Assembly (NCBI GenBank): GCA_000432435.1
Contig: HF993122.1
Coordinates: 58,502-105,919 of the forward strand
Source: Eubacterium sp. CAG:180
GTDB lineage: Bacteria > Bacillota > Clostridia > Oscillospirales > Acutalibacteraceae
DNA length: 47,418 bases
Direction: 5' to 3'
This document shows, in pieces, positions 16,561 to 26,054 of this stretch; the first letter of the stretch is position 1, and each line of letters starts with the position of its first letter. The notes under the pieces were generated by a model. That model was not told the origin of the DNA, did not search any database, and worked only from the letters and a program-made list of their open reading frames with translations. Both the position numbers and the translations under genes were made by a program.

Positions 16561-17684
16561 GGTTCATATTGGTTTCGCCGAAAAACAGAACGGCGTATAA
16601 TTTCAGAGGCGACTTAATAAAGAGAATTATCTCTTGCGGATACGAGGTTATTGTCACGGGCCCCAACAGGGTGGGTGTTGAAAAAATCGAGGCTCTCGGC
16701 GCACGCTTCGTCGAGATACCTATGAATAAAAACGGAGTAAATCCGAAGGAGGACCTGAAATATCAAAAGGCTCTTTACGAGCTGTTTAAAAAGGAAAAGC
16801 CCGATGTGGTTCTCGGGTACACATCGAAGCCCGTAATATACGGCTCCATAGCCGCAAAAAAAGCCGGTGTTCCGCACAAGGTCGCCATGATAACGGGGCT
16901 CGGCTATGCGTTTACCGCGCAGACTAAGAAGGCAAAAGCCATAAGAGCCGTTATGTCGGTGCTTTATAAAAAGGCTCTGAACTGTGCCGATACGGTGATA
17001 TTCCAAAATCCCGACGACAGAGAGCAGTTCGTTTCATCGGGACTTGTTAAATCCGAAAAATGCCGAGTTGTAAACGGTTCGGGCGTCAATACAAACCGTT
17101 TTTCCGTTGCGGATTATCCCGATAAAATCACGTTCTTTATGCTGTCGCGCGTTATGTATTCAAAGGGCATACGCGAGTATTTGAGGGCGTGCGAGCTTGT
17201 CAAGGAAAAGCACCCAGAGGTCAGATTTATGCTGCTCGGAGCGTGCGAAAATATACAGGATTCTCTGTCAAAGGAGGATTTGGCGCCGTATGTCGAAAAG
17301 GGAATAATAGAGCATTTCGGCGAGACGGACAGAGTTGAGGATTATTACAAGCAGTGCTCGGTATATGTTTTGCCGTCATACCGCGAGGGCACTCCGAGAA
17401 CGGTCTTGGAGGCGATGAGCATGGGCAGAGCGATTATAACGACCGACGCACCCGGATGCCGCGAAACCGTGATTGACGGGAAAACGGGATTTTTGGTTCC
17501 CGTAAAAAATGCAGAGGCGGTTGCCGAAAAAATGACGGAATTTATTGAGAATCCCGAGCTCATAAAAACGCTCGGTGCGGCATCGGCGGAATATGCCCGC
17601 GAAAAATTCAGCGTTGATAAGGTTAACGATGATATGTGCTGTCATCTTAACATAGAAAGGACGAATAAATATGCAGTTGTATGA
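16557..17684 (+). CDS. Glycosyltransferase family 4
   Basis: A 375-residue GT-B glycosyltransferase. The N-domain starts MRFILVSPKNRTAYNFRGDLIKRI and includes TSKPVIYGSIAAKKAGVPHKVAMITGLGYAFT. The C-domain carries LSRVMYSKGIREYLRA (nucleotide-sugar site) and the EX7E motif in SYREGTPRTVLEAMSMG. The overall pattern resembles PglA/Cap1G-like enzymes that add HexNAc to undecaprenyl-linked HexNAc, so it may add the second residue. The start is a GTG overlapping the previous stop. It overlaps the next gene by 14 bases. Confidence 0.9.
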   Translation: MRFILVSPKNRTAYNFRGDLIKRIISCGYEVIVTGPNRVGVEKIEALGARFVEIPMNKNGVNPKEDLKYQKALYELFKKEKPDVVLGYTSKPVIYGSIAAKKAGVPHKVAMITGLGYAFTAQTKKAKAIRAVMSVLYKKALNCADTVIFQNPDDREQFVSSGLVKSEKCRVVNGSGVNTNRFSVADYPDKITFFMLSRVMYSKGIREYLRACELVKEKHPEVRFMLLGACENIQDSLSKEDLAPYVEKGIIEHFGETDRVEDYYKQCSVYVLPSYREGTPRTVLEAMSMGRAIITTDAPGCRETVIDGKTGFLVPVKNAEAVAEKMTEFIENPELIKTLGAASAEYAREKFSVDKVNDDMCCHLNIERTNKYAVV

Positions 17685-18990
17685 AAAGCTCGTTTCGGGT
17701 GATGAAAAATTGGCTCTTGTCGGCCTCGGATACGTAGGTATGCCGATTGCCGTTGCGTTTTCAAAGAAGGTTAAGGTTGTAGGCTATGACCTCAATGCAA
17801 AGAAAATAGAGCTTTACAAGAACGGCATAGACCCGACCAATGAAGTCGGCAACGAGGCTGTTAAGAATTGTTCTGTCGAGTTTACGGCGGACAAAAGCAA
17901 GCTCAAGGAGGCAAGGTTTATAATTGTTGCCGTGCCTACTCCCGTAAACGACGACCACACCCCCGACCTTACACCGGTAGAGGGAGCGAGCGAAATTGTC
18001 GGCAGAAATCTTACAAAAGGCTCGGTAGTTGTATATGAGAGCACCGTTTATCCCGGCGTTACCGAGGATATTTGCGTGCCGATACTCGAAAAAGAGTCGG
18101 GGCTTAAATGCGGTACGGACTTTAAAATCGGTTACAGTCCCGAGAGAATAAATCCCGGCGACAAGGTACACCGCCTTGAGACAATAACAAAAATAGTAAG
18201 CGGTATGGACGATGAAACTCTTGATACCGTGGCGAAAACCTATGAGCTTGTCGTAAAGGCAGGCGTACACAGAGCGGAGAGCATCAAGGTTGCCGAGGCT
18301 GCAAAGGTTATTGAAAACAGTCAGAGGGATATAAACATTGCGTTTATGAATGAACTGTCAATAATCTTCAACAAAATGGGCATAGATACAAAATCCGTTT
18401 TGGAGGCGGCAGGCACAAAGTGGAATTTCCTCAAATTCTATCCCGGGCTTGTCGGCGGACACTGCATAGGCGTTGACCCCTATTACCTTACATACAAGGC
18501 CGAGGAAATGGGCTATCACAGCCAAATTATTCTCTCCGGCAGACGCATAAACGACGATATGGGCAAATATGTAGCCGAAAACACCGTTAAAAATCTTATA
18601 AAGGCGGATGTCCCGGTAAAAAACGCAAAGGTTGCGATTCTCGGCTTTACGTTTAAAGAAAATTGCCCCGACACGAGAAATACGAAAATCATCGACATAT
18701 ACAATGAGCTTCGCGAGTACGGAATAACCCCGGTAATAGCCGACCCTGAAGCTGATGCTGACGAAGCAAAGCGTCTTTACGGAATTGAATTTATCGATAT
18801 TAACGATATAAAAAATTGCGATGCCGTAATACTTGCCGTTGCTCATGAGCAGTTTAAAAATCTCGGGCAGGCCGATTTTGACAAAATGTTCAAATCGGGC
18901 CGTAACGAAGAAAAGGTGCTTGTTGATATTAAAGGGCTGCTTTCTCGTAAAGAATACGAAAAAGCGGGCTATAAATATTGGAGACTTTGA
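17671..18990 (+). CDS. Nucleotide-sugar dehydrogenase, TviB/WbpO-like (UDP-HexNAc 6-dehydrogenase)
   Basis: A 439-residue UDP-sugar dehydrogenase that oxidises C6 of a UDP-sugar to the uronic acid with two NAD+. The dinucleotide fold is VGLGYVGMPIAVAF. The catalytic cysteine is C265 in GLVGGHCIGVDPYYL. FTFKENCPDTRNTK marks the UDP-binding domain and the HexNAc-type subfamily (TviB/WbpA/WbpO) rather than UDP-glucose dehydrogenase. Coupling with a WbpP-like epimerase next door points to UDP-GalNAcA; substrate choice is inference. ATG at 17671 follows GAAAGGACG inside the end of the GT4. Confidence 0.9.
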   Translation: MQLYEKLVSGDEKLALVGLGYVGMPIAVAFSKKVKVVGYDLNAKKIELYKNGIDPTNEVGNEAVKNCSVEFTADKSKLKEARFIIVAVPTPVNDDHTPDLTPVEGASEIVGRNLTKGSVVVYESTVYPGVTEDICVPILEKESGLKCGTDFKIGYSPERINPGDKVHRLETITKIVSGMDDETLDTVAKTYELVVKAGVHRAESIKVAEAAKVIENSQRDINIAFMNELSIIFNKMGIDTKSVLEAAGTKWNFLKFYPGLVGGHCIGVDPYYLTYKAEEMGYHSQIILSGRRINDDMGKYVAENTVKNLIKADVPVKNAKVAILGFTFKENCPDTRNTKIIDIYNELREYGITPVIADPEADADEAKRLYGIEFIDINDIKNCDAVILAVAHEQFKNLGQADFDKMFKSGRNEEKVLVDIKGLLSRKEYEKAGYKYWRL

Positions 18991-18992
18991 TT

Positions 18993-19967
18993 ATGGGTTA
19001 TAAAAATTTGAAATTTCCGTCGGATACGCTGTTTCTTGTGACGGGTGCGGCGGGCTTTGTCGGCTCAAATCTTTGCGAAGCTATACTCAATATGGGCTAT
19101 AAGGTCAGAGCGCTTGACGACCTATCGACCGGCAAGCAGGAAAACGTTGATATGTTCCTCGGCAATCCGAACTATGAGTTTATAAAAGGCGACATTAAAG
19201 ACCTTGACACCTGTATGAAGGCATGCGAGGGCGTAGACTATGTGCTTAATCAGGCGGCGTGGGGAAGCGTTCCGAGAAGCCTTGAAATGCCGCTGTTTTA
19301 TTGCAAAAACAATATTGAGGGAACGCTCAATATGCTCGAAGCGGCAAGACAATGCGGTGTTAAAAAGTTTGTATATGCATCTTCTTCGTCCGTATACGGC
19401 GACGAGCCGCACCTACCCAAAACCGAGGGCAGAGAGGGCAATCTTCTTTCTCCTTACGCTCTTACAAAGCGCTGCGACGAGGAATGGGCAAAGCTTTATA
19501 CCATGCACTACGGACTTGATACATACGGAATGAGATATTTTAACGTATTCGGCAGACGTCAGGATCCGGACGGCGCGTATGCCGCGGTAATTCCGAAATT
19601 TTTAAAACAACTTATGCACGGCGAGGTGCCGACAATCAACGGCGACGGTAAGCAGAGCCGAGACTTTACTTATATCGACAATGTTATTGAAGCGAACCTC
19701 AAAGCTTGTCTTGCTTCTCACGAGGCGGCAGGCAACGCGTTTAATATCGCCTACGGCGGCAGAGAGTACCTTATAGACATTTATTACGGTCTTACAAAGG
19801 CACTCGGCGTTGACGTCGAACCGAATTTCGGCCCGGACAGAAAGGGCGACATAAAGCACTCAAACGCCGATATTTCAAAAGCGAGAAAACTCCTCGGCTA
19901 CGATCCCGATTACAGCTTCCAGGACGGCATCAAGCTTGCTATCGAGTGGTATAAGGAGAACTTGTGA
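18993..19967 (+). CDS. UDP-N-acetylglucosamine 4-epimerase, WbpP/TviC-like
   Basis: A 324-residue extended short-chain dehydrogenase. The NAD motif is VTGAAGFVGSN. The catalytic SxnYx3K pattern is readable as ASSSSVYGD and SPYALTKRC. RDFTYIDNVIEANLKA and NADISKARKLLGYDP are typical. SVPRSLEMPLFYCKNNIEGTLNML and NVFGRRQDPDGAYAAVIPKF match the WbpP group that prefers N-acetylated substrates. The start is ATG 18993 (GGAG 9 bases upstream) rather than an upstream TTG. It overlaps the next gene by 4 bases. Together with the dehydrogenase it should give UDP-GalNAcA. Confidence 0.9.
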   Translation: MGYKNLKFPSDTLFLVTGAAGFVGSNLCEAILNMGYKVRALDDLSTGKQENVDMFLGNPNYEFIKGDIKDLDTCMKACEGVDYVLNQAAWGSVPRSLEMPLFYCKNNIEGTLNMLEAARQCGVKKFVYASSSSVYGDEPHLPKTEGREGNLLSPYALTKRCDEEWAKLYTMHYGLDTYGMRYFNVFGRRQDPDGAYAAVIPKFLKQLMHGEVPTINGDGKQSRDFTYIDNVIEANLKACLASHEAAGNAFNIAYGGREYLIDIYYGLTKALGVDVEPNFGPDRKGDIKHSNADISKARKLLGYDPDYSFQDGIKLAIEWYKENL

Positions 19968-21538
19968 TGATGAAAGATATATTAGAAATAGCAGAGAAAA
20001 ATCCGCAGTATCGCCACCTTCTTTTTTCACGCGGCTTTCTTTTTACCGATGCCGCCGTCGATGCAACAGCGTTTCCGTTTTATGGTACATGGAAGGAAAT
20101 AGGTGTCTGCAATTATCAGTTGCTTGTCCATCCGGAATTGAACTGTTATATTGCTGCCACATCCGACATAACAGCGGTTTTAATCGGTCATGTGTACAAC
20201 CCGTTTGACGGACTGTATAACGAAAAGGAAATTTTAGAAAAATACCTTGAGGCACAAGATAGGCTCAGCTATTACAACGAGTGGACAGGTCTTTTTACAT
20301 TAATCGTCATCAGCGACGACCGGGTTGAAGTCTTCGGCGATTGTGCCGGCATGCAATCTAATTGGTATGCTTGTATCAACGCTCATTTTTACCTTTCCTC
20401 GCATGCGCAATTGATCGGTGATATTTGCCGCCTGCCGCAAACCGACTACGCAAAAAAAATGCAACATTACCGTTTCTGGAAAATGTACGGTGTTTTCTTT
20501 CCGGGCGATATTTCACAGTTTGAAGATGTGTTCCGTCTCGTGCCGAATCATATATTGTCCCTGTCATGTGCCGAGCACACCTGTAAGCTCACAAGGTTTT
20601 ATCCCTTCCGAGATCTTGAGAAAGTAACAAGTAAAGAAGAATATGACAGAGTGATTTCAAAAATTGCAGAAATTCTTCATGAGACAATGCGTTTGATCTC
20701 TGAAAAGTGGGATCATCCTTCTATTTCCATGACCGGCGGCATGGACAGCAAAACTACCTTAGCCTGTGCAAACGGGCTATATGATCAGTTTAGATACTAT
20801 AGTTATATTTCCATGTACGGCGACAAGCCCGATGCCGACGCCGCCGCAAAAATTGCAGATGCCATCGGTGTCGAACACAAAACCTATGTCATTTCGGAGA
20901 ACAATGAAGATTTTGCCGACCTTCCCATTATACGCTCCATTCTGGAGCATAATCTCGGCGACATCGGCTCTGTCAATGATAATGATGTTCGCAAACGCCT
21001 GTATTTTCTCAATACCGGCGCAGTTTCACTTGAAGTAAAATCCTGGGTGTCTGAAATCGGCAGAGCAAATTATTATAAAAAGTTCGGCTTCAGAAAAATG
21101 CCGCACCGTTTATCTGCACGACAAATGACCACCATGTATAAATTCTTCAGTTATAACCGTTTATCAGCACATAAAACCGATAAGATATTCAGAGAGTATA
21201 TTCAAAAAACGGCATTTGATGCAATTTACAATTTTGATGCAAGCGATATGTATCTTTGGGAAATGCGCTACGGCGGTTGGGGCGGTCTGAAAATAACGGC
21301 GGAACATCGCATTTCGTATGACATCACCATTCCGTACAATAACCGTTTGCTTATGGAGTTGTTTTTGCGCCTGCCGTTGGAAAAACGGATAGCAGACATT
21401 CCTCATTATGATGTCATTCGCAAAATGAACCCGATGATAGACCGCCTTGGAATAACCGTTACAAATTATAATGAAACAGAAAGGCGCATGCATTGCGAGC
21501 GAATCTATTATCTTGTAAATACGCATCTGCCGTTTTAA
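19964..21538 (+). CDS. Asparagine-synthetase-like protein lacking the glutaminase cysteine
   Basis: A 524-residue protein in two parts. Residues 1-~200 have an Ntn-hydrolase-like fold pattern (NYQLLVHPELNCYIAA, GHVYNPFDG, NEWTGLFTLIVIS). The rest is an ATP-pyrophosphatase domain with the PP-loop SMTGGMDSK at 255-263. In true AsnB the residue after the initiator Met is the catalytic Cys; here the N-terminus is MMMKDIL, so glutamine hydrolysis is not expected by the usual route. Homologues in O-antigen loci (WbpS type) amidate uronic acids, which fits the UDP-GalNAcA genes upstream. Codon use shifts away from ATA/AGA compared with the genes before it, suggesting import. ATGA overlap with the epimerase. 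Confidence 0.8.
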   Translation: MMMKDILEIAEKNPQYRHLLFSRGFLFTDAAVDATAFPFYGTWKEIGVCNYQLLVHPELNCYIAATSDITAVLIGHVYNPFDGLYNEKEILEKYLEAQDRLSYYNEWTGLFTLIVISDDRVEVFGDCAGMQSNWYACINAHFYLSSHAQLIGDICRLPQTDYAKKMQHYRFWKMYGVFFPGDISQFEDVFRLVPNHILSLSCAEHTCKLTRFYPFRDLEKVTSKEEYDRVISKIAEILHETMRLISEKWDHPSISMTGGMDSKTTLACANGLYDQFRYYSYISMYGDKPDADAAAKIADAIGVEHKTYVISENNEDFADLPIIRSILEHNLGDIGSVNDNDVRKRLYFLNTGAVSLEVKSWVSEIGRANYYKKFGFRKMPHRLSARQMTTMYKFFSYNRLSAHKTDKIFREYIQKTAFDAIYNFDASDMYLWEMRYGGWGGLKITAEHRISYDITIPYNNRLLMELFLRLPLEKRIADIPHYDVIRKMNPMIDRLGITVTNYNETERRMHCERIYYLVNTHLPF

Positions 21539-21577
21539 TAAAAGCAAAAGCAATATCTACGAATGGTGGTAATAGCT

Positions 21578-22870
21578 ATGAAAGTATTATTTGTTACCAG
21601 CGGTGCCATCGCCTGCAATGTCAGCAGCGGCAACACCTTTCTCAATCTGTTCGGTGAGCTTGCGGACACCGAGCTTTACAGCCTTTTCACCCGCAGCGAG
21701 GTGCCCGACAAAAAGATAAAAGCCGCTTTTCGCATTGCGGAGGCGGAGCTGCCTCGCTACATTTTTCGCCGCGACCGCATCGGCGAGCGCGTCACGGCGA
21801 ATGATCAAGTGCTCGACGAGCATGCCATGCAGTTGGAGGCGGTCGCCAAGCGCAATGTCTCCCAGATCAAATATATCGCCCGTGATATCCTCTGGAAGAT
21901 CGCGCCGTGGAAAAACCGCAACCTGCGGACATTCATTGAGGAAGTACAGCCAGACCTTATCGTTTCCATTCTGAATGAAAACCTCTCGCTCGGCGCAATG
22001 ACCGCCTTTGCCCAAAAGCACAGCGGCGCACCGTTGATGCTGTTTGCGTGGGACGATAACTACAGCTATACCGTCGGTTGGTCTGCTCCGCTGACGCGCT
22101 TGTCGCAGACGGTGCATAGGCGATACATGCGTAAAATAGCAAAAAGGGCAGATACGCTGTTTGTCATTTCCGAGAAACAAAAGGCAGACTATGAGCGTAT
22201 TTTCGGGCGTTCCTGTGAGATCATGACGAAAGGTGCGGACTTTTCCGAAAGGCCGATGCCGACGCCGCACCATGAGCCGCTTAGGCTGCTTTATGCGGGC
22301 AATCTGGCGCTCGGCAGGTGGGAAACGCTTGCCGCCGTCAAAGAAGCGCTGCAGCATATCAATAAGAACGGCATGCGTGCCGTACTGCATATCTATTCGG
22401 CAACGCTGCTGTCCGATGCACAAAAGGACGCCATTGCGGACGGCAAAAACGCCGTGTTCATGGGCGCTGCGCCAGCTGCGGAGATTGAAAAGATGCAAAA
22501 GGATGCGGACATTCTGGTGCATGCGGAGAGCTTTGACCCGCAATATTATCTCTCTATTCATTACTCTTTTTCGACAAAGCTCGTTGACTGTTTTCACAGC
22601 GCCAAATGTATTTTTGCCGTCGGACCCGAAAAAGCGGCTTCAATTGACTGCCTTATAAAAAATGACGCCGCGGTCGTTGCAAAAAGCAACGATGAAATAT
22701 ACGAAAAATTAAATTTGCTTATAAACGACAAGGAACTGATTGACGAATACTCGGAAAAAGCTTGGGAATACGGCAAAAGATCTTTTGATCGTGTTAATAT
22801 TCAGATGTTACTTAAGGAGAGTATAAAAAAGTCTTGTAAGGAGGGAAAAGAATGTCCGTATATTTACTGA
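21578..22870 (+). CDS. Glycosyltransferase, mosaic base composition
   Basis: A 430-residue GT-B-type glycosyltransferase. It has an N-terminal MKVLFVTSGAIACNVSSGNT segment, a middle LMLFAWDDNYSYTVGWSAPL block and a C-domain RLLYAGNLALGRWETL, plus AESFDPQYYLSIHYSFSTKLVDCFHSAKCIFAVGP in the donor-site region. The first ~1,030 bases are visibly GC-rich (CGC, GAG, ATC, CTG codons). From about 22,610 the codons return to the A/T-rich host style (ATA, AAA, TTA), a probable recombination joint inside the gene. The start is ATG 21578 (GGTGG 8 bases upstream); an in-frame ATG 15 bases earlier is possible. It overlaps the next gene by 19 bases. Confidence 0.82.
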   Translation: MKVLFVTSGAIACNVSSGNTFLNLFGELADTELYSLFTRSEVPDKKIKAAFRIAEAELPRYIFRRDRIGERVTANDQVLDEHAMQLEAVAKRNVSQIKYIARDILWKIAPWKNRNLRTFIEEVQPDLIVSILNENLSLGAMTAFAQKHSGAPLMLFAWDDNYSYTVGWSAPLTRLSQTVHRRYMRKIAKRADTLFVISEKQKADYERIFGRSCEIMTKGADFSERPMPTPHHEPLRLLYAGNLALGRWETLAAVKEALQHINKNGMRAVLHIYSATLLSDAQKDAIADGKNAVFMGAAPAAEIEKMQKDADILVHAESFDPQYYLSIHYSFSTKLVDCFHSAKCIFAVGPEKAASIDCLIKNDAAVVAKSNDEIYEKLNLLINDKELIDEYSEKAWEYGKRSFDRVNIQMLLKESIKKSCKEGKECPYIY

Positions 22871-23910
22871 ATATTGCACTCATATTTATATGGGCATTCT
22901 TTTTGCTCAAATACAAGCCGAGTAAAAACAAAAAAAAAGCATTTTGTGCGATTGCCTGTGTTCAGTGGGTAATTTTATCCGGACTCAGAGGAATGACTGT
23001 CGGAGCGGATACAATAGGATACCGCAGAAGCTTTTACAGGATAGGCCTCACATCATGGCACAAAATTTTTGCCAATGTATCTGCTTATATCGGCGGAGCG
23101 GAAATAAAGGACCCCGGTTATGCGCTTTTTGTAAAGATATTTCAAGTTTTTTCCACGAATTACCAAGTGTACCTTGTATTTATAGCTCTTCTGTTTATGA
23201 TACCGATGGCGATATGGATTTACAGGAATTCTTCTATGCCGTGCCTCAGCTTTATTATTTTTTCGACGCTGTTTTATTCGTTTTATGCGGTTACCGGTAT
23301 AAGGCAAACAATAGCAACATCGCTTGTTGTTTTTATCGGATATGAATTTATAAAAAAGAAAAAGCCGATACCGTTTTTGATTTTGGTATTTTTATCGTTC
23401 TTTATACATAAGTCGTGCGTTTGCTTTTTACCGTTTGTATTTTTTGCGTACAAAAAAATCACCTGGCGGTATGTCGGTATTTTTTCCGCAATAACCGCCG
23501 CTTTCCTAATTTTGGGAAAAACTTTGTATGAGCCGTTTGCCGAATTCGTCGGATATGATGTAGAAGAAGAGTATTTGCTTGATACATACTCATATACGCT
23601 GGTTATTTGTCTTTTAACGGTTTCGGCATTCGTTTTGTACCGCTTCATTAAAAAGAATACGGACGAAGAAAAGTTCAAAGCTCTTTACAATGCGGCATTA
23701 TTTACGACAGCATTTACGCTTTTGACGCTGCGAAATCAATCGTTTATGCGCGTTCAGCAGTATTATGCTCTGTTTTTTATGCTCCTTGTTCCGGAACTTG
23801 TAAGAGCATTTAACAAACGGTGGCAGCCCGTGATTTACGCTGCCGGAGTAGGCTTTTTGATACTTAAGCTTATATTAAATCACCCGTATTACGCATTCTT
23901 TTGGCAATAA
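22852..23910 (+). CDS. EpsG family protein (probable polysaccharide polymerase)
   Basis: A 352-residue polytopic membrane protein with about 9-10 hydrophobic segments. The EpsG-type signature LRGMTVGADTIGYRRSFYRIG, with the conserved Arg/Asp/Tyr, follows the first helices. LFYSFYAVTGIRQTIATSLVVF with the GIRQ motif and FLSFFIHKSCVC complete the pattern. EpsG/Wzy-like proteins join lipid-linked repeat units on the outer membrane face. Ribosome site AAGGAGGG, ATG at 22852. Intact. A second gene of the same kind at 28,920 is frameshifted. Confidence 0.85.
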   Translation: MSVYLLNIALIFIWAFFLLKYKPSKNKKKAFCAIACVQWVILSGLRGMTVGADTIGYRRSFYRIGLTSWHKIFANVSAYIGGAEIKDPGYALFVKIFQVFSTNYQVYLVFIALLFMIPMAIWIYRNSSMPCLSFIIFSTLFYSFYAVTGIRQTIATSLVVFIGYEFIKKKKPIPFLILVFLSFFIHKSCVCFLPFVFFAYKKITWRYVGIFSAITAAFLILGKTLYEPFAEFVGYDVEEEYLLDTYSYTLVICLLTVSAFVLYRFIKKNTDEEKFKALYNAALFTTAFTLLTLRNQSFMRVQQYYALFFMLLVPELVRAFNKRWQPVIYAAGVGFLILKLILNHPYYAFFWQ

Positions 23911-23924
23911 CAAGGAGGTACGAT

Positions 23925-24912
23925 ATGAAGATAATATGGATAGTAAATATGGTATTTCCGAAAATAGCAAAAAAGCTCGGAGCGGAGACCTCCGCAAGCG
24001 GCGGTTGGCTGCTTGACCTTGCTGACGGTATTTCGGCGGACCCGAATGTTGAATTAACGGTTATGACATACTATGACGGGGAATTTAAAGATATTAAGGT
24101 TGATAACATCCGTTATATATTATTCCCGGGTGGCGGAAACAGGCTTTTGTTTGACAGCAATAAAACGGCTGAAGACTGCAAAAAAAGCTTTGGAGTTATG
24201 TCAGCCGGACTTAGTTCATATCCACGGAACAGAATATGCCCCGGGTTATGAGATGCTCAAGGTCTGCGGCGATGTTCCGGTGCTTTTGACCATTCAGGGG
24301 ATTTTAAGACGCATATCAAAGGAATATTATGGCGGTCTTACTTTTAACGAGAGACTGAAGTGCCTTAAATTAAAAGAAATTTTGACAATGAAAACCCCGA
24401 CGGCATATAAAATGTTGTATTCCCGAAATGCCGAAAGGGAAGAAAAAGTCCTGAAACAGGTTAAATATGTTACGGGCAGAACCGATTGGGATAAGGCGGT
24501 TATGCTTTCGGTTAACCCGAATTTAAAATATTTTCGCTGTAATTACAATTTGAGAAAAGAGTTTTATGAGAGCGAAAAATGGTCTTTGGAGTCATGCGAA
24601 AGGCATACCGTGTTTTCAAGTTCCGCTCTTTACTCGCTTAAAGGACTTCACATAGAAGTTAAGGCAATAGCCATTTTGAAGAAGAAATATCCCGATATCA
24701 AATTGTATGTTCCGGGCGGCTGTGCCGAAAACGGGAAAATAAAGGACCCGTCGGGTTACATTAAATATATAAACAGGCTTATTAAAAAATACGGACTCGA
24801 AGACAATATTATATTTACGGGTTCGATATCTCCATCCGAAGTTGCAAAAAGACTTCGTAAGGCAAATGTTTTTGTGGTTTCTTCCGCTGTTGAGGGTGCT
24901 TTACATAATAGT
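23925..24912 (+). pseudogene. Glycosyltransferase family 4, frameshifted and truncated
   Basis: A good ATG with GGAGG 6 bases upstream starts MKIIWIVNMVFPKIAKKLG. The frame then breaks in a 7-A run at 24180-24186. Removing one A restores ...TAEDCKKALELCQPDLVHIHGTEY, a standard GT4 sequence. The second half carries the GT-B domain (HTVFSSSALYSLKGLHIEVKAI, IIFTGSISPSEVAKRL) but stops matching after VVSSAVEGALHNS. There the DNA runs straight into the middle of a flippase gene. The last ~70 residues of the GT4, including the second Glu of EX7E, are absent. It is a remnant, not a working enzyme. Confidence 0.85.
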
Positions 24913-26045
24913 TGCCTCTTTCAGCGTGATTTCGTTTCCCTTTACAAATCTCAACGGAATCCTGACCGCATACGAGAAATTCGTGCCGCTGAAGGCGTGC
25001 GATTTATTCAATAAGGTGTTTATCATAGTCGGTATGGTTATTGCGCTTCACTTCGGCTGCGGAGTGTATGCGCTTGTAACCGTAAATGCCGTTGCAGGGC
25101 TTATAATAATACTCTTTAAGCTCATTATCGTTAACCGCGGAACCGATATAAAAATAAATTGGAAATACTTTGATAAGGACTCGTTAAAGGATATTTTCGG
25201 TTTTTCGGTTTGGACTACCGTAAGCAGCATAGCACAAAGGCTTATATTCAATATAACGCCGTCCATAATAACCGCGGTGTCTGTTACCGGCTCCGTAGGC
25301 GTTGCCGTATTCGGGCTTGCCACAACGGTTGAGGGGTACGTCTATACATTTTCAACTGCGATAAACGGTATGTTTATGCCGCGAATTTCAAGGATTATTT
25401 CCGACGGCAAGAGGGAAGAGGAGCTTATGCCCCTTATGATAAGAATCGGCAGAATTCAAATAATGATAGTCGGACTTTTAACTGTGGGCTTTATTTCTTT
25501 GGGAAAATCGTTTATAATAGATATTTGGAATAAGCCGGATTTTGCACAAAGCTATATTTGCGCCGTGCTTTTGATAATTCCGAGCCTTTTCTTCCTGCCG
25601 CTTCAGATAGGCAATACCACGCTTATAGTTGAAAACAAGGTAAGGCTTGAAGCGATGGTTTTGCTTGCAACAGGTGCAGTAAATATCGTACTGTCGCTGG
25701 TGCTTTCAAAATACTATGCGGCTGTCGGTGCTTCGGTTTCGATATTCATAGCATATATGCTCAGAAACGTGCTTATATGCAGAATATTTATAAAGCACCT
25801 GAAGCTCGATATGGCGGAATTTTTCAAGAAGTCATATTTAAAGCTTTTGCCGTATCTTGCAATCACTATGGTAATAGGCCTTTTGGCGGAGCACTTTAAT
25901 CCTTTGGCGCACGGCTATCTCAGGTTCCTTATAAACGGAATAATTGTTGTGACTGTGTTCTTTGTGCTTCGGAATGAACGATTACGAAAAGAGTTTGCTT
26001 TTCGGAACCTTAAAAAAGATTTTCGGAAGGCTGAAGCGTGCTTAA
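24900..26045 (+). pseudogene. Wzx-type flippase fragment lacking its N-terminus
   Basis: The sequence enters in the middle of a polysaccharide flippase (IIVASFSVISFPFTNLNGILTAYEKF) and runs through about ten hydrophobic segments to ...VLRNERLRKEFAF. The first ~110 residues of the family are missing. In a TTTT run at 25999-26002 one extra T shifts the frame. Removing it gives GTLKKIFGRLKRA and a stop at 26043-26045, a normal Wzx ending. With the extra T the frame reads through into a ugd fragment, creating an artificial 525-codon ORF. A complete flippase is at 30,089, so this copy is redundant. Confidence 0.82.
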
Positions 26046-26054
26046 TTTACTTTG

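Noticed and set aside
21587..22597. 336-codon minus-strand ORF
   Set aside because: Its length comes from the GC-rich codons of the glycosyltransferase on the plus strand; no family likeness or ribosome site.
24180..24186. Programmed ribosomal frameshift in the GT4 gene
   Set aside because: The A7 run could slip, but the gene is also truncated at its 3' end, and no stimulatory structure is evident, so decay or error is simpler.
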